DNA from: DASRTE01 sp035316885
GTDB lineage: Bacteria; Actinomycetota; Actinomycetes; Jiangellales; Jiangellaceae
Assembly (NCBI GenBank): GCA_035316885.1
Contig: DATHII010000167.1
Coordinates: 1-32,081 of the forward strand
Length of the DNA stretch: 32,081 nucleotides
Direction: 5' to 3'
Position numbers and translations under genes: made by a program. Below the pieces are notes generated by a model. That model ran no database searches and had not been told where the DNA came from. It worked only from the letters and a program-made list of their open reading frames with translations. Shown one piece after another: positions 1 to 7,674 of the stretch. Position 1 is the first letter of the stretch. The number at the start of each line of letters is the position of its first letter.

Positions 1-43
1 CGGCGCAACTCGCATGCGGTTACCAGCGCGGCGCGGGACGAGG

Positions 44-391
44 TCAGGAGTGCGTGACCAACTCGTGGTGCTCGGCGTGCACCTTGGCGACAACGCGACG
101 CTCGGCCACGAACGACGCGAACGGGATGGTGCCGGCGAGCACGACGGGAACCGTCCACCGCCAGGACCATCGCTGCTGGATCGCCAGGTATACCGAGACG
201 AAGAAGTAGAGCATGTAGATCCAGCCGTGCACGATCGCGACGAACTCGAACCCTTCGACGTCGAAGCCGTACTTGAGCACGATCTCGAGGGTGAAGACCA
301 GCAGCACGACGCCCGTCGTGTACGCGAGGATCCGGTAGAGGGTCAGGGTGCGTGGACTCACCGAGCGAGCGTATCCACCGGCGACGAACAT
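44..391 (-). CDS. DUF3817 family small integral membrane protein
   Basis: A protein of about 115 residues that I recognise as the actinobacterial DUF3817 family, whose function is unknown. Three hydrophobic segments are visible: one around TLYRILAYTTGVVLLVFTLE, one around VHGWIYMLYFFVSVYLAI, and one around WTVPVVLAGTIPFASFVAE. The last runs into the RRVV and HAEHH tail typical of the family. I chose the ATG at 391. A GTG at 361 (giving VSPRTL...) is equally possible, because neither has a good ribosome binding site. The gene is divergent from the ArfB-like gene and its start region nearly abuts that gene, so the two promoters must overlap. Membrane location is predicted from hydrophobicity only. 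Confidence 0.85.
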   Translation of the reverse strand: MFVAGGYARSVSPRTLTLYRILAYTTGVVLLVFTLEIVLKYGFDVEGFEFVAIVHGWIYMLYFFVSVYLAIQQRWSWRWTVPVVLAGTIPFASFVAERRVVAKVHAEHHELVTHS

Positions 392-402
392 CCGAGGCAG
401 GG

Positions 403-834
403 GTGAACGTGCCGGGTGACCTGCCGGTCCACGGCACCGTCGTGATCCCTGAGTCCGAGCTGGTGTGGCGATTCTCGCGCTCGTCAGGACCGGGCGGTCA
501 GGGAGTGAACACAACGGATTCGCGAGTCGAGCTCTCCTACGATGTGGATCGCTCCACTGCGCTCGGCCCGACGTTGCGGGCCCGCGCGCTCGCCCGGCTC
601 GCCGGGAGGCTGGTCGACGGAGTGCTTACCGTCAGCGCATCGGAGCACCGGTCGCAACTGCGCAACCGTGAGGCGGCGGAGCGGCGGCTGGCGGAGATCA
701 TGGCGCAGGCGATTGCGCCGCCCCCGCGCCGGCGCCGTCCCACCAAGCCTTCGCGGGCCGCGCGTGCCCGCCGGGTCGAGCAGAAGAAGCGCAGGTCGGA
801 AACCAAGCGACTGCGCCGCCGGCCACCGCTCTGA
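403..834 (+). CDS. arfB: ArfB/YaeJ-type peptidyl-tRNA hydrolase (ribosome rescue)
   Basis: Release-factor-like protein of about 143 residues. It carries the catalytic GGQ loop in the context SRSSGPGGQGVNTTDSRVEL and ends in a strongly basic tail (RRRRPTKPSRAARARR, then KKRRSETKRLRRR). In ArfB this tail enters the empty mRNA channel of a stalled ribosome while GGQ hydrolyses the peptidyl-tRNA. The length matches the family (about 140 residues), and the codon-recognition domain of RF1/RF2 is absent. I start it at GTG 403 behind GAGGCAGGG. GTG 409 is an alternative. An upstream in-frame ATG at 352 would add a non-conserved leader. It probably acts as a tmRNA-independent rescue factor. The function rests on family knowledge and the intact motif. 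Confidence 0.9.
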   Translation: MNVPGDLPVHGTVVIPESELVWRFSRSSGPGGQGVNTTDSRVELSYDVDRSTALGPTLRARALARLAGRLVDGVLTVSASEHRSQLRNREAAERRLAEIMAQAIAPPPRRRRPTKPSRAARARRVEQKKRRSETKRLRRRPPL

Positions 835-855
835 GCAGGGCCGGCTGGGCCGGTC

Positions 856-1776
856 TCAGCCGCCGTCGTCCGGGCGATCGTCGTCGCCGAGATCGGCCAG
901 GAAGCGCTCGAACTCGGCACCGATCTCGTCGGCACTGGGCATCGCGGCACGGTCGGCGAGCAGGCTCCCCCGGTTCGTGCCCCCGACGTATGCGTCGAAC
1001 TGGGTCTCGAGGGCGCGGACCACGCGCCCCACCTCCTCGGACTGGTCGACCTGCTCCTGAACCAGCGTGCGGATGCGACCGGCAGCCTCGGACAGCGCGT
1101 CGGAGGGCAGCTCCAGGCCGGTGGCTGCGGAGATCGATCGCAACAGCGCCAGCGAGGCGTCCGGGTAGTCGGACTCGGCGAGATAGTGCGGTACGTGTGC
1201 GACGAAGCCCATGGCGTCGAGGCCGGCCTCGCCCAGCCGTAGTTCGAGCAGCGCGGTGGCGCTGGAGGGAAAGCGGATCTCGCCGCGCCAGGGATTGACG
1301 AGGGTAACCAGCTCGGGACGGGTGGCGTGCGCGGTGACCCCCAGCGGTCGGGTGTGCGGCACCGCCATCGGGATGCCGTGGACGCTGATGACCAGCCGAA
1401 CGCCCAACTGCCGGATCAGCCCTGTCACGGCGGCGACGAACCGCTCCCATTGGACGTCGGGCTCGGGCCCGGTCAGGAGAAGGAACGGCGTGCCCGCGGT
1501 GTCGTGGGCCAGCCGGATCGCCAACTCGGGGGCCGCATACCGCTCGAAGTGGTCTTCGACGAACAGCATCTCGGGCCGCCTGGCCCGGTAGTCGACCAGC
1601 AGATCGGCGTCGAAGCGGGCGAGCACGCGGTGGTCGAGGCTTGAGAGCAGGTGGTCGACCAGTCCCTTGCCGGCACTGCCTGCGTCCATGAAGCCGTCGA
1701 GCGATATGACGAGCACCGGTGCGTCCAGCGTGGGAACGTCGCCGACGACCTCATACAGGCCCTTCGGGTCGAGCAT
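856..1776 (-). CDS. PAC2 family protein (proteasome assembly chaperone-like fold)
   Basis: A 306-residue protein of the actinobacterial PAC2 family. It opens with the typical LDPKGLYEVVGDVPTLDAPVLVISLDGFMDAG. The central part contains LLTGPEPDVQWERF and LGVRLVISVHGIPMAVPHTRP, followed by an acidic helical tail (FERFLADLGDDDRPDDGG). The eukaryotic namesake helps assemble proteasomes, but the bacterial members have no demonstrated role and I do not assign one. I chose ATG 1776 because GGAG lies 8 nt upstream. GTG 1785 overlaps that Shine-Dalgarno sequence. It reads in the same direction as the HEPN gene upstream, about 80 bp away, so the two may be cotranscribed. Confidence 0.88.
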   Translation of the reverse strand: MLDPKGLYEVVGDVPTLDAPVLVISLDGFMDAGSAGKGLVDHLLSSLDHRVLARFDADLLVDYRARRPEMLFVEDHFERYAAPELAIRLAHDTAGTPFLLLTGPEPDVQWERFVAAVTGLIRQLGVRLVISVHGIPMAVPHTRPLGVTAHATRPELVTLVNPWRGEIRFPSSATALLELRLGEAGLDAMGFVAHVPHYLAESDYPDASLALLRSISAATGLELPSDALSEAAGRIRTLVQEQVDQSEEVGRVVRALETQFDAYVGGTNRGSLLADRAAMPSADEIGAEFERFLADLGDDDRPDDGG

Positions 1777-1857
1777 CTCGAACACTCCAGTGCGGTGGTT
1801 GGTACTTCAGTCTCCATGACAACACCACCGCGGCCGAAGAACATCCCGGCCGGTGCC

Positions 1858-2331
1858 TCAGCCGGCAAGACCGACGGCAGTGCCGGCGAGCGGCTGCTGG
1901 TGCGGCAACCCCAGCACAGCACAGACCAGGCCCAGGAAGGCGTCGGCGTCGCGCAACAGGTCGTCGGACTCGCGAGCCGTGACTGCACCGGGTAGGCCCG
2001 CCTCAGCAGCGGCTCGTCTGCCGGCTCCCGCGGCGAAGAATGCGGCCCATTCCGCGAGCTCAGGCGCGATCGCCGCGAGGACCGTCCATACGTTGCGCGG
2101 TCCCCGGCCGAGCCCTCGCCGGGAGCCGGACGCGCCCGCAGGGACGGCCCGAGCCCGGGCCGCCAGCACGGCTGCTCCTGCGCGCAACGCGGCGAGGTGC
2201 GCAGCCGCGTACCGCTCACCCGCGGAGGTCGCGGACGCGGCCTCGGCCAGACAGCTGCGCGACTGTTCGAGCAGATCGACCACCGCATGACCGGTGCGCG
2301 GTCGCGGAACCGGGTGTCCGACCATGATCAC
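1858..2331 (-). CDS. SAV_6107-type HEPN domain protein, putatively SOS-controlled
   Basis: A 157-residue, Ala-rich, all-helical protein that I recognise as the SAV_6107 family HEPN group. It keeps the HEPN ribonuclease signature R-phi-x3-H as RYAAAH (R40, H45). The following helix pattern (ELAEWAAFFAAGAGRRAA, then the DLLRDADAFL segment) fits the family. HEPN proteins are often metal-independent RNases in toxin, defence or dormancy systems. No activity is known to me for this subfamily. The start is GTG 2331 with AGGGGAGAGG at ideal spacing. An ATG two codons later is too far from it. A perfect LexA box lies 185 bp upstream, and a tiny well-initiated reading frame overlaps the start codon. 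No partner antitoxin gene is visible. Confidence 0.85.
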   Translation of the reverse strand: MIMVGHPVPRPRTGHAVVDLLEQSRSCLAEAASATSAGERYAAAHLAALRAGAAVLAARARAVPAGASGSRRGLGRGPRNVWTVLAAIAPELAEWAAFFAAGAGRRAAAEAGLPGAVTARESDDLLRDADAFLGLVCAVLGLPHQQPLAGTAVGLAG

Positions 2332-2402
2332 CGACGCCTCTCCCCTGGGCCGCCGCGGCGGACCTCCGCGGCTTCGCGCTCACCGTCGTGCCCCGCCGCC
2401 AT
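2328..2402 (-). CDS. Candidate 24-residue leader peptide overlapping the HEPN start
   Basis: A short reading frame starts at ATG 2402, five bases after a strong GGGAGG Shine-Dalgarno sequence. It encodes a charged peptide (MAAGHDGEREAAEVRR...) and stops in a GTGA overlap with the GTG of the HEPN gene. This geometry is typical of translational coupling. I do not recognise the peptide, and its codon bias is uninformative at this length. It may be a leader that tunes HEPN translation, a real micropeptide, or chance. Reading-frame conservation in related genomes would decide. Confidence 0.35.
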   Translation of the reverse strand: MAAGHDGEREAAEVRRGGPGERRR

Positions 2403-2515
2403 CGCCGCCTCCCGCCGCCTGCCGCGACAGCCCTCTCCGGGTACGGGGGTCGAGGACCGCACCCGGCGAGGACCGCCACCCTGAAGGCTGCTGGCAGCGG
2501 CCCTCAGGACATGAC

Positions 2516-2531
2516 TCGAACATGTGTTCGA
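2516..2531. promoter_or_regulatory. LexA (SOS) box
   Basis: TCGAACATGTGTTCGA is a perfect 16-bp palindrome and an exact match to the actinobacterial/Gram-positive LexA operator pattern (CGAAC-N4-GTTCG with flanking T/A). It is the only such perfect match I noticed in the window. It sits in the 368-bp gap between the divergent HEPN (start 2331) and DUF4126 (start 2700) genes. Adjacent promoter-like hexamers on the minus strand favour control of the HEPN gene, but either direction is possible. Confidence 0.75.
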
Positions 2532-2542
2532 ATCCGCTTCTC

Positions 2543-2573
2543 ACAGTACACCCACCGGCAGACACCGCGTCAA
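2543..2573 (-). promoter_or_regulatory. Candidate SOS-controlled promoter toward the HEPN gene
   Basis: On the minus strand TTGACG (2573-2568) is followed after 19 bp by TACTGT (2548-2543). This would start transcription near 2536, so the LexA box would cover roughly +5 to +20 and block clearance. The spacer is longer than the usual 17 bp, so this is a weak prediction. The remainder of the 2332-2699 gap shows a TAGATT at 2651 as a possible -10 for DUF4126, and no other gene beyond the 24-residue frame. Confidence 0.35.
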
Positions 2574-2699
2574 TACGCCGACCAATCGACGTCGAGGCGT
2601 GGTTCGGGCTCGCCAGGCGGCACGGGGCCCGGCCATGGGCCGCGGCCCGGTAGATTCGGCCCACGTAGCCGGACCGCGGATGCGCCGCCGGAGGAGCCA

Positions 2700-3287
2700 A
2701 TGGACTCGATCGCCTATGCCATCTCAGGCGGCTGGGCGTCCGGGATCAGCGCCTACGCGACGGTGCTCATCTTCGGCCTGGTGGGCAGGGCCGGGCTGGC
2801 CGACACCCCCGAGGCCCTGCAGCGCACCGATGTCCTCGTGCTGGTCGGGATCCTCACCGTCGTCGAGTTCGTCGCCGACAAGGTGCCGTACGTCGACAGC
2901 CTCTGGGACTCCGTCCATACCGTGGTCCGACCGATCGTCGCGGCTGTGCTCGGACTGCTCATCGCCGGTGACGCCTCGACGCTCGAGCAGGCGCTCACCG
3001 CCAGCCTGTCCGGCGGGTTGGCACTGCTCTCCCATGCCGGCAAGGCCGGCGTCCGACTTGCAGTGAACACATCACCGGAGCCGGCATCGAACATCGGCGT
3101 CAGTGCCGCCGAGGACATCTCGCTGGTAGGAGTCCTGCTGCTCGCCACCGAGTACCCGTGGCTCGCAGCAGGTATCGCGCTGATCCTGCTGGCGGCCAGC
3201 CTCGGGTTGGCCTTCTGGCTGCTCAAACGCATCCGCCGCGGCTGGCACAAGTTGCGCGATCGATACTTCTCCGACGTCAGCGATTGA
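2700..3287 (+). CDS. DUF4126 domain membrane protein
   Basis: A 195-residue protein of the DUF4126 family (function unknown). It begins MDSIAYAISGGWASGISAYA, the characteristic N-terminus, and has several hydrophobic segments (around residues 12-32, 48-60, 75-92, 107-120 and 150-175) before a basic end (LLKRIRRGWHKLRDRYF). The acidic motif VEFVADKVPYVDSLWDSVHT between membrane segments is conserved in the family as I know it. ATG 2700 follows GGAGGAG at good spacing. The CrtI-like gene starts 51 bp downstream on the same strand with its own GGAGGAG, so they may form an operon. Longer in-frame extensions upstream are non-coding. Confidence 0.88.
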   Translation: MDSIAYAISGGWASGISAYATVLIFGLVGRAGLADTPEALQRTDVLVLVGILTVVEFVADKVPYVDSLWDSVHTVVRPIVAAVLGLLIAGDASTLEQALTASLSGGLALLSHAGKAGVRLAVNTSPEPASNIGVSAAEDISLVGVLLLATEYPWLAAGIALILLAASLGLAFWLLKRIRRGWHKLRDRYFSDVSD

Positions 3288-3338
3288 CCCTGCGACCAGC
3301 CCGGCGCGTCCCGGCACGTACACGACGGAGGAGCACCG

Positions 3339-4826
3339 ATGGCTCGAGTCGTGGTCGTCGGCGCCGGCATCGGTGGGCTCGCCGCTGCGGCTCGCCTGGC
3401 GGCCTTCGGCCATCAGGTCACCGTCCTCGAACAGGCCGGCTCCGTGGGCGGGATGGTCGGAACGTACTCACACGACCCGTTCCGCTTCGACACCGGACCG
3501 ACCGCGTTCACGCTTCCCGCCGTCTATCGCGACCTGTTCCGGGCCACCGGACGGCCGCTCGAACGCGAGCTCGAGCTCGTACCGGTCGACCCCATGTGGC
3601 ACGTCCGCTTCGCCGACGGCGTAGAGATTGATCTCCCGAATGCGAGCCGGGCCGGTGTGCTTCGGGAGATCGATGACGCCCTCGGCCCGCGGGCCGCAGC
3701 GAGTTGGGATGCGTTGCTGCGCCGCGGAGAGCGTATCTGGCGGATCATCCGCCAACCCTTCCTCGAGTCGCCAACCGGAGTCCGTGGTCTGCTCCGGCTT
3801 GCGGCACATCCGGGCGACGTCCGGGCGCTCGGACCGGGACGGTCGCTCCGTGCGCTGGGCCTGCGCCTCCTGCCCGACGCCCGGCTCCGGGCGATTCTCG
3901 ACAGCTATGCCGAGCTGGCCGGCTCCGATCCCCGGCGTGCACCTGCCCTGCTGGTCGCGGCGGCCTACGTCGAGCACACGTTCGGAAGCTGGACGGTCCG
4001 CGGCGGCATGTTCCAGCTGGTCGAGGCCTTACGTGACCGGGCGGTGGTCCGGGGGGCGGTCGTGCGGACGGCGGCACCGGTGACCAGGATCCAGGTGACC
4101 GACGGCCGTGCGACCGGGATCCGGCTGCAGGGCGGCGAGACCGTGCCGGGCGACGTCGTCGTGGCCGGTGTGGACAGTGCCCTGATCGACGGTCTGGTCG
4201 CCCCTGAGGCCGGCTCTGTCCGCAGACAGATGACCCCGTCCCGTGCGTCCTCGTCGTCGGTGTTCACCATCCTGCTCGCACTACGCGGGCGCACTCATGG
4301 GCTGAACCGGCGCACGATCCTGTTCCCCGAGGACACCGACGCGGAACTGGATGCTGTGTTCGGAGCTGACGCCCGGCCTGCGCACGACCCGACGATCTAC
4401 TTGTCTGCGCCCGACGACCCGACGCTGCGTCCGTCGACGGAGGCCGAGGCGTTGACCATCCATGTTCCGGCACCTCGGCACGGGACCGGGGGCCCGGGCA
4501 CGCTGGACTGGACGGCGCCGGGCCTGGCCGAGTCGTATGCCGATCGCGTGCTCGTGGTGCTGGCTTCGCGCGGATCCGACGTCCGGGACCGGGTGCTGTG
4601 GCGCGTCGTCCGCTCTCCACAGCACCTCGAGCAGGAGGTCGGCGCGCCCGGGGGCCGTACGGGTGGCCCGGCCCTCGATGGCCTGGCATCGCTGTGGCGG
4701 CGTCCGGCCAACCGCACGTCGGTTCGAGGACTGTTCCTGGTCGGCGGGTCATCCCGTCCGGGCAGCGGGCTACCGCTTGTCGGGCTGTCGGCTGCAGCCG
4801 TGGCCGACCTGGTGGGGCGAGCCTGA
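3339..4826 (+). CDS. FAD-dependent phytoene desaturase-like oxidoreductase (CrtI family)
   Basis: A 495-residue flavoprotein. Residues 4-32 form the dinucleotide-binding fold VVVVGAGIGGLAAAARLAA...VTVLEQ. The next motif, GGMVGTYSHDPFRFDTGPTAFTLP, is the CrtI-type substrate-entry signature. Near the C-terminus, LFLVGGSSRPGSGLPLVGLSA is the second FAD-binding segment and bacterial phytoene-dehydrogenase signature. Length is normal for CrtI (about 490-510). It would oxidise an isoprenoid, a polyene or a related lipid. No phytoene synthase or lycopene cyclase is in the window, so carotenoid synthesis cannot be claimed. Related proteins without carotenoid genes are common in this actinobacterial locus. 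It ends 3 bp from the convergent SIMPL gene. Confidence 0.82.
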   Translation: MARVVVVGAGIGGLAAAARLAAFGHQVTVLEQAGSVGGMVGTYSHDPFRFDTGPTAFTLPAVYRDLFRATGRPLERELELVPVDPMWHVRFADGVEIDLPNASRAGVLREIDDALGPRAAASWDALLRRGERIWRIIRQPFLESPTGVRGLLRLAAHPGDVRALGPGRSLRALGLRLLPDARLRAILDSYAELAGSDPRRAPALLVAAAYVEHTFGSWTVRGGMFQLVEALRDRAVVRGAVVRTAAPVTRIQVTDGRATGIRLQGGETVPGDVVVAGVDSALIDGLVAPEAGSVRRQMTPSRASSSSVFTILLALRGRTHGLNRRTILFPEDTDAELDAVFGADARPAHDPTIYLSAPDDPTLRPSTEAEALTIHVPAPRHGTGGPGTLDWTAPGLAESYADRVLVVLASRGSDVRDRVLWRVVRSPQHLEQEVGAPGGRTGGPALDGLASLWRRPANRTSVRGLFLVGGSSRPGSGLPLVGLSAAAVADLVGRA

Positions 4827-4829
4827 CGC

Positions 4830-5456
4830 TCAGGCCCAGGACCAGCGGACGACCACCGACACCGAGACCTCCTGCGTCCCGCCCTCGACCGCGAGGTCGG
4901 CCAGTGGAGCGGCCATTGCCATGGTGCGCACGATCGGTACCGCACCGCCGCCGGTCTCCTCTACAGCCGTGACCTCACCGAGCGCCCGCCCGCCGAGCGC
5001 GGCGTACTGCTCGGCCTTGGCCCTGGCGTCGGCGAAGGCGGCCTCGCGGGCGGTGGCCAGCAGCCCGGACGGGTCGGAGTGCGAGAACGCCAGGCCGGAA
5101 AGCCGCGCGGTCTCGCCACCTCGGGTGAGTGCGTCCTGCACAACGGTGCCTGCCGTCCCGACGTCGCGGACCGTCGCCGACAGGCCGAGCCGGGCGACAT
5201 AACCCTGGGGCCGACCACCCGACCCGAAGTCGACGTGAACCGACGTCTCGGTGGTGCGCAAGTCGGCCGTCTGGACGCCGGCGGCCGTCAGCGCCTCGCG
5301 CATCTTCGCCAGCCCGGCGGTGGCGTCGGCCAACGCGGCCTGCACCGCGATCGCGCTCGACTCGGCGGCCAGGTCGATCCGGACCATGTCGGGCGGCGCT
5401 CCGGCCCGACCCGTGCCCGCGACCGTTACGCCGGCGACGTCAATCCTGTTGGTCAC
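4830..5456 (-). CDS. SIMPL domain (DUF541) protein
   Basis: A 208-residue protein of the SIMPL/DUF541 family. The N-terminal half has the pattern V.VAGTGRAGAPPDMVRIDLAAES. The middle has LRTTETSVHVDFGSGGRPQGYVARLGLSATVRDV, matching the family's L.T...V.P.Y......GY.A...L.V core. The C-terminal half has AREAAFADARAKAEQYAALGGRALGEV. Most family members are exported or periplasmic, but I see no signal peptide here, so this one is probably cytoplasmic. Its ATG overlaps the metF stop by 4 nt (5453-5456), which implies translational coupling to metF. No function is established for actinobacterial members. Confidence 0.88.
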   Translation of the reverse strand: MTNRIDVAGVTVAGTGRAGAPPDMVRIDLAAESSAIAVQAALADATAGLAKMREALTAAGVQTADLRTTETSVHVDFGSGGRPQGYVARLGLSATVRDVGTAGTVVQDALTRGGETARLSGLAFSHSDPSGLLATAREAAFADARAKAEQYAALGGRALGEVTAVEETGGGAVPIVRTMAMAAPLADLAVEGGTQEVSVSVVVRWSWA

Positions 5457-6451
5457 GACGACGACGATGCCCGATCCGGCGACGCAGTGGCGCCCGACCG
5501 GCCCGCACCGGCACCGACCGGCTCGGTCCCAGCGGCCTCGCGGCCGGGCAGTCCTAGACCGCGGTAGATCTCGCGGGTCGCGGTGGACCGGTTGAGCGTG
5601 TAGAAGTGCAGGCCCGGCGCTCCTCCGGCGAGCAGCTCCTCACACAGCGAGGTCGCGACCTCGACCCCGATCCGGCGGACCGCCTCCGGATCGTCCTGGA
5701 CCGCCCGCAGGCGGCGCACCAGCGGTGCCGGGAGGCTGGCTCCGGACAGCACGGCGAAGCGCTCGATCTGCCGGACGTCGGTGACCGGCATGATGCCGGG
5801 AACGACCGGGATCGCACAGCCGTACGTCTCGGCCCGCTGAACCATGTCGAAGTAGTCGCCGGCGCCGAAGAAGAACTGCGTCACCGCGAAGTCGGCCCCG
5901 GCCTCCGCCTTGGCCGCGAGGATCCGCGCGTCATGGTCAAGCGATGGCGACTCCGGATGCCGGTCGGGGAACGCCGCGACACCCACACAGAAGTCGCCGA
6001 GCTCGCGCACCAGCCGCACCAGCTCGTCGGCGTGGTCGAGGCCGTCTGGGTGCGCGTGCCACTCGTCACCAGGGCCTCCCGGTGGGTCGCCACGCAGCGC
6101 GAGGACGTTGCGGATCCCGGCATCGGCGTACGCGCCCACCACACTGCGCAGTTCGGGGCGCGACGAGCCCACGCAGGTCAGGTGCCCGACCGCGGTCAGC
6201 GTGGTATCCGCGCTGATCCGGCCGACCACGCGGACCGTGCGGTCGCGGGTGCTACCGCCGGCCCCATAGGTGACCGATACGAAGGTCGGCGCGAGGGACT
6301 CCAGCTCGCGGATCGCCTGCCACAGCAAGGCCTCGCCCTGGTCGGTCTTCGGCGGGAAGAACTCGAAGGAGAACGAGCGGCCGCCGGACGCGATCAGCTC
6401 CCGGATGGTGCTCGCACCACCTGGCATCGTCGAGGGGAGTCCGAGGGTCAC
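5453..6451 (-). CDS. metF: 5,10-methylenetetrahydrofolate reductase
   Basis: A 332-residue TIM-barrel flavoprotein that reduces 5,10-methylene-THF to 5-methyl-THF, the methyl donor for methionine synthesis. Signature segments are FEFFPPKTDQGE near residue 30, VSVTYGAGGSTRDRT, GHLTCVGSSRPEL, NVLALRGDPP, GADFAVTQFFF, VPVVPGIMPVT and the closing APGLHFYTLNRSTATREIYRGLGL. The last 40 residues form a low-complexity tail that reads into the SIMPL overlap. It starts at GTG 6451. No B12, SAM or other methionine-type riboswitch is evident in the short space upstream. The divergent prenyl synthase begins about 80 bp away. Confidence 0.95.
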   Translation of the reverse strand: MTLGLPSTMPGGASTIRELIASGGRSFSFEFFPPKTDQGEALLWQAIRELESLAPTFVSVTYGAGGSTRDRTVRVVGRISADTTLTAVGHLTCVGSSRPELRSVVGAYADAGIRNVLALRGDPPGGPGDEWHAHPDGLDHADELVRLVRELGDFCVGVAAFPDRHPESPSLDHDARILAAKAEAGADFAVTQFFFGAGDYFDMVQRAETYGCAIPVVPGIMPVTDVRQIERFAVLSGASLPAPLVRRLRAVQDDPEAVRRIGVEVATSLCEELLAGGAPGLHFYTLNRSTATREIYRGLGLPGREAAGTEPVGAGAGRSGATASPDRASSSS

Positions 6452-6531
6452 CGCACCAGGCTACGGGCGGCGTGCGCCGCGAGCGACCCAACGCAGTTGC
6501 CGCAGCCGCCGCGCGCGTAGGGTTCGGCAGC

Positions 6532-7614
6532 GTGGCGGCCGCAGTCGACGATCCCGTCCGCAGCCTGCGGCCACGCGTCCAGCGCGTTCTCGACAGCTTC
6601 CTGGACCGCCAGCGCGAGATCCTGGGAGCCGAGAGCGCGGACCTGCTCTCCCTGGTCGACGCCGCCGCTGACCTGCTGGCCGGCGGAAAACGGCTGCGGC
6701 CGGCGTTCTGCTACTGGGGTTGGCGCGGCGCCGGCGCACGCGACCACCCCTCCATCGTCTCGGCGGCGGCTTGCTTGGAGCTCTTCCACGCAGCGGCTCT
6801 CGTACACGACGACCTGATGGACGGGTCGGACACCCGCCGGGGCATGCCTGCCGCGCACCGGCGCTTTGCCGCGGAGCACGCAGGGGCCGGATGGCACGGG
6901 GACGCTGAGCGCTTCGGCGGCGCGGCAGCCCTCCTGCTCGGCGACCTCTGTCTCGCCTGGAGCGACGAACTCCTGCATGCGTCCGGGCTGTCCGAGCGGG
7001 CCCTGCGACGCGGCCGGCCGGTGTTCGATCGGATGCGGACCGAGCTCATGGGCGGCCAGTACCTCGACATGCTCGAACAGGCCGCCGGCGGGCTGCACCC
7101 GGCCGGCCAGCCCGAGCGTGCCCGGCGGGTGATCCGCTACAAGAGCGCCAAGTACTCCGTCGAGCATCCGCTGTTTCTCGGCGGAACGCTGGCCGGCGCG
7201 GGTCCGCAGGTGCTGGCGTCGTATTCCGACTACGGGCTGGCACTCGGCGAGGCGTTCCAGCTGCGTGACGACGTGCTAGGCGTCTTTGGCGACCCGGCGC
7301 AGACCGGAAAGCCGGCGGGCGACGACCTGCGCGAAGGCAAGCGGACCCTCCTGATCGCCTATGCCCTCGAACGCGCCTCGCCCGCCCAGGTGGCCACCGT
7401 CGAGCGGCTGCTCGGCGACCGCCATCTCGACGGCGCCGGCCTCGACGCGCTGCGCGAGATCATGGTGGCCACCGGAGCACTCGAGCGGGTCGAAATCCTC
7501 GTGGCCGACCTGGTGGCCCGCTCGACCCGAGCACTCGACACCGCCGATATCGCGGCCGAGGCCCGAACGGGACTCGGCACGCTGATCACCGTCGCCACCG
7601 TCCGATCCGGCTGA
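6532..7614 (+). CDS. Polyprenyl (trans-isoprenyl) diphosphate synthase
   Basis: About 360 residues from GTG 6532 (GTG 6472 would add 20 non-conserved residues). It condenses isopentenyl diphosphate with allylic diphosphates. Both metal-binding Asp-rich motifs are intact: DDLMDGSD around residue 93 with TRRG directly after it, and LRDDVLGVFGD around 244 followed by GKPAGDDLREGKRT. The residues before the first motif, which set chain length, read CLELFHAAALVHDD, suggesting a short-chain (geranylgeranyl or farnesyl type) enzyme. That is inference. It corresponds to idsA2-like genes beside metF and the Ser/Thr kinase in mycobacteria. With the CrtI-like gene 1.7 kb away an isoprenoid pathway link is possible but unproven. 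Confidence 0.92.
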   Translation: MAAAVDDPVRSLRPRVQRVLDSFLDRQREILGAESADLLSLVDAAADLLAGGKRLRPAFCYWGWRGAGARDHPSIVSAAACLELFHAAALVHDDLMDGSDTRRGMPAAHRRFAAEHAGAGWHGDAERFGGAAALLLGDLCLAWSDELLHASGLSERALRRGRPVFDRMRTELMGGQYLDMLEQAAGGLHPAGQPERARRVIRYKSAKYSVEHPLFLGGTLAGAGPQVLASYSDYGLALGEAFQLRDDVLGVFGDPAQTGKPAGDDLREGKRTLLIAYALERASPAQVATVERLLGDRHLDGAGLDALREIMVATGALERVEILVADLVARSTRALDTADIAAEARTGLGTLITVATVRSG

Positions 7615-7661
7615 ATCGACGCCGTTCGTGTCGGTCCTTCGGACCCTTTGACGGCGGTCCG

Positions 7662-7667
7662 TACACT
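7662..7667 (+). promoter_or_regulatory. -10 element of a leaderless kinase transcript
   Basis: TACACT lies 7 bases before the GTG at 7675, and no Shine-Dalgarno sequence precedes that GTG. A start site 6-7 nt after the -10 would fall on or next to the start codon, giving a leaderless mRNA as is common in Actinomycetota. The -35 region is poor (TTCGGA at 7638 with an 18-bp spacer). Confidence 0.5.
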
Positions 7668-7674
7668 CCCCATC

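Noticed and set aside
2521..2545. T-loop-like GTTCGAATCC suggesting a tRNA
   Set aside because: The flanks do not pair as a T-stem or acceptor stem and no anticodon arm is found. The string is the right half of the LexA palindrome.
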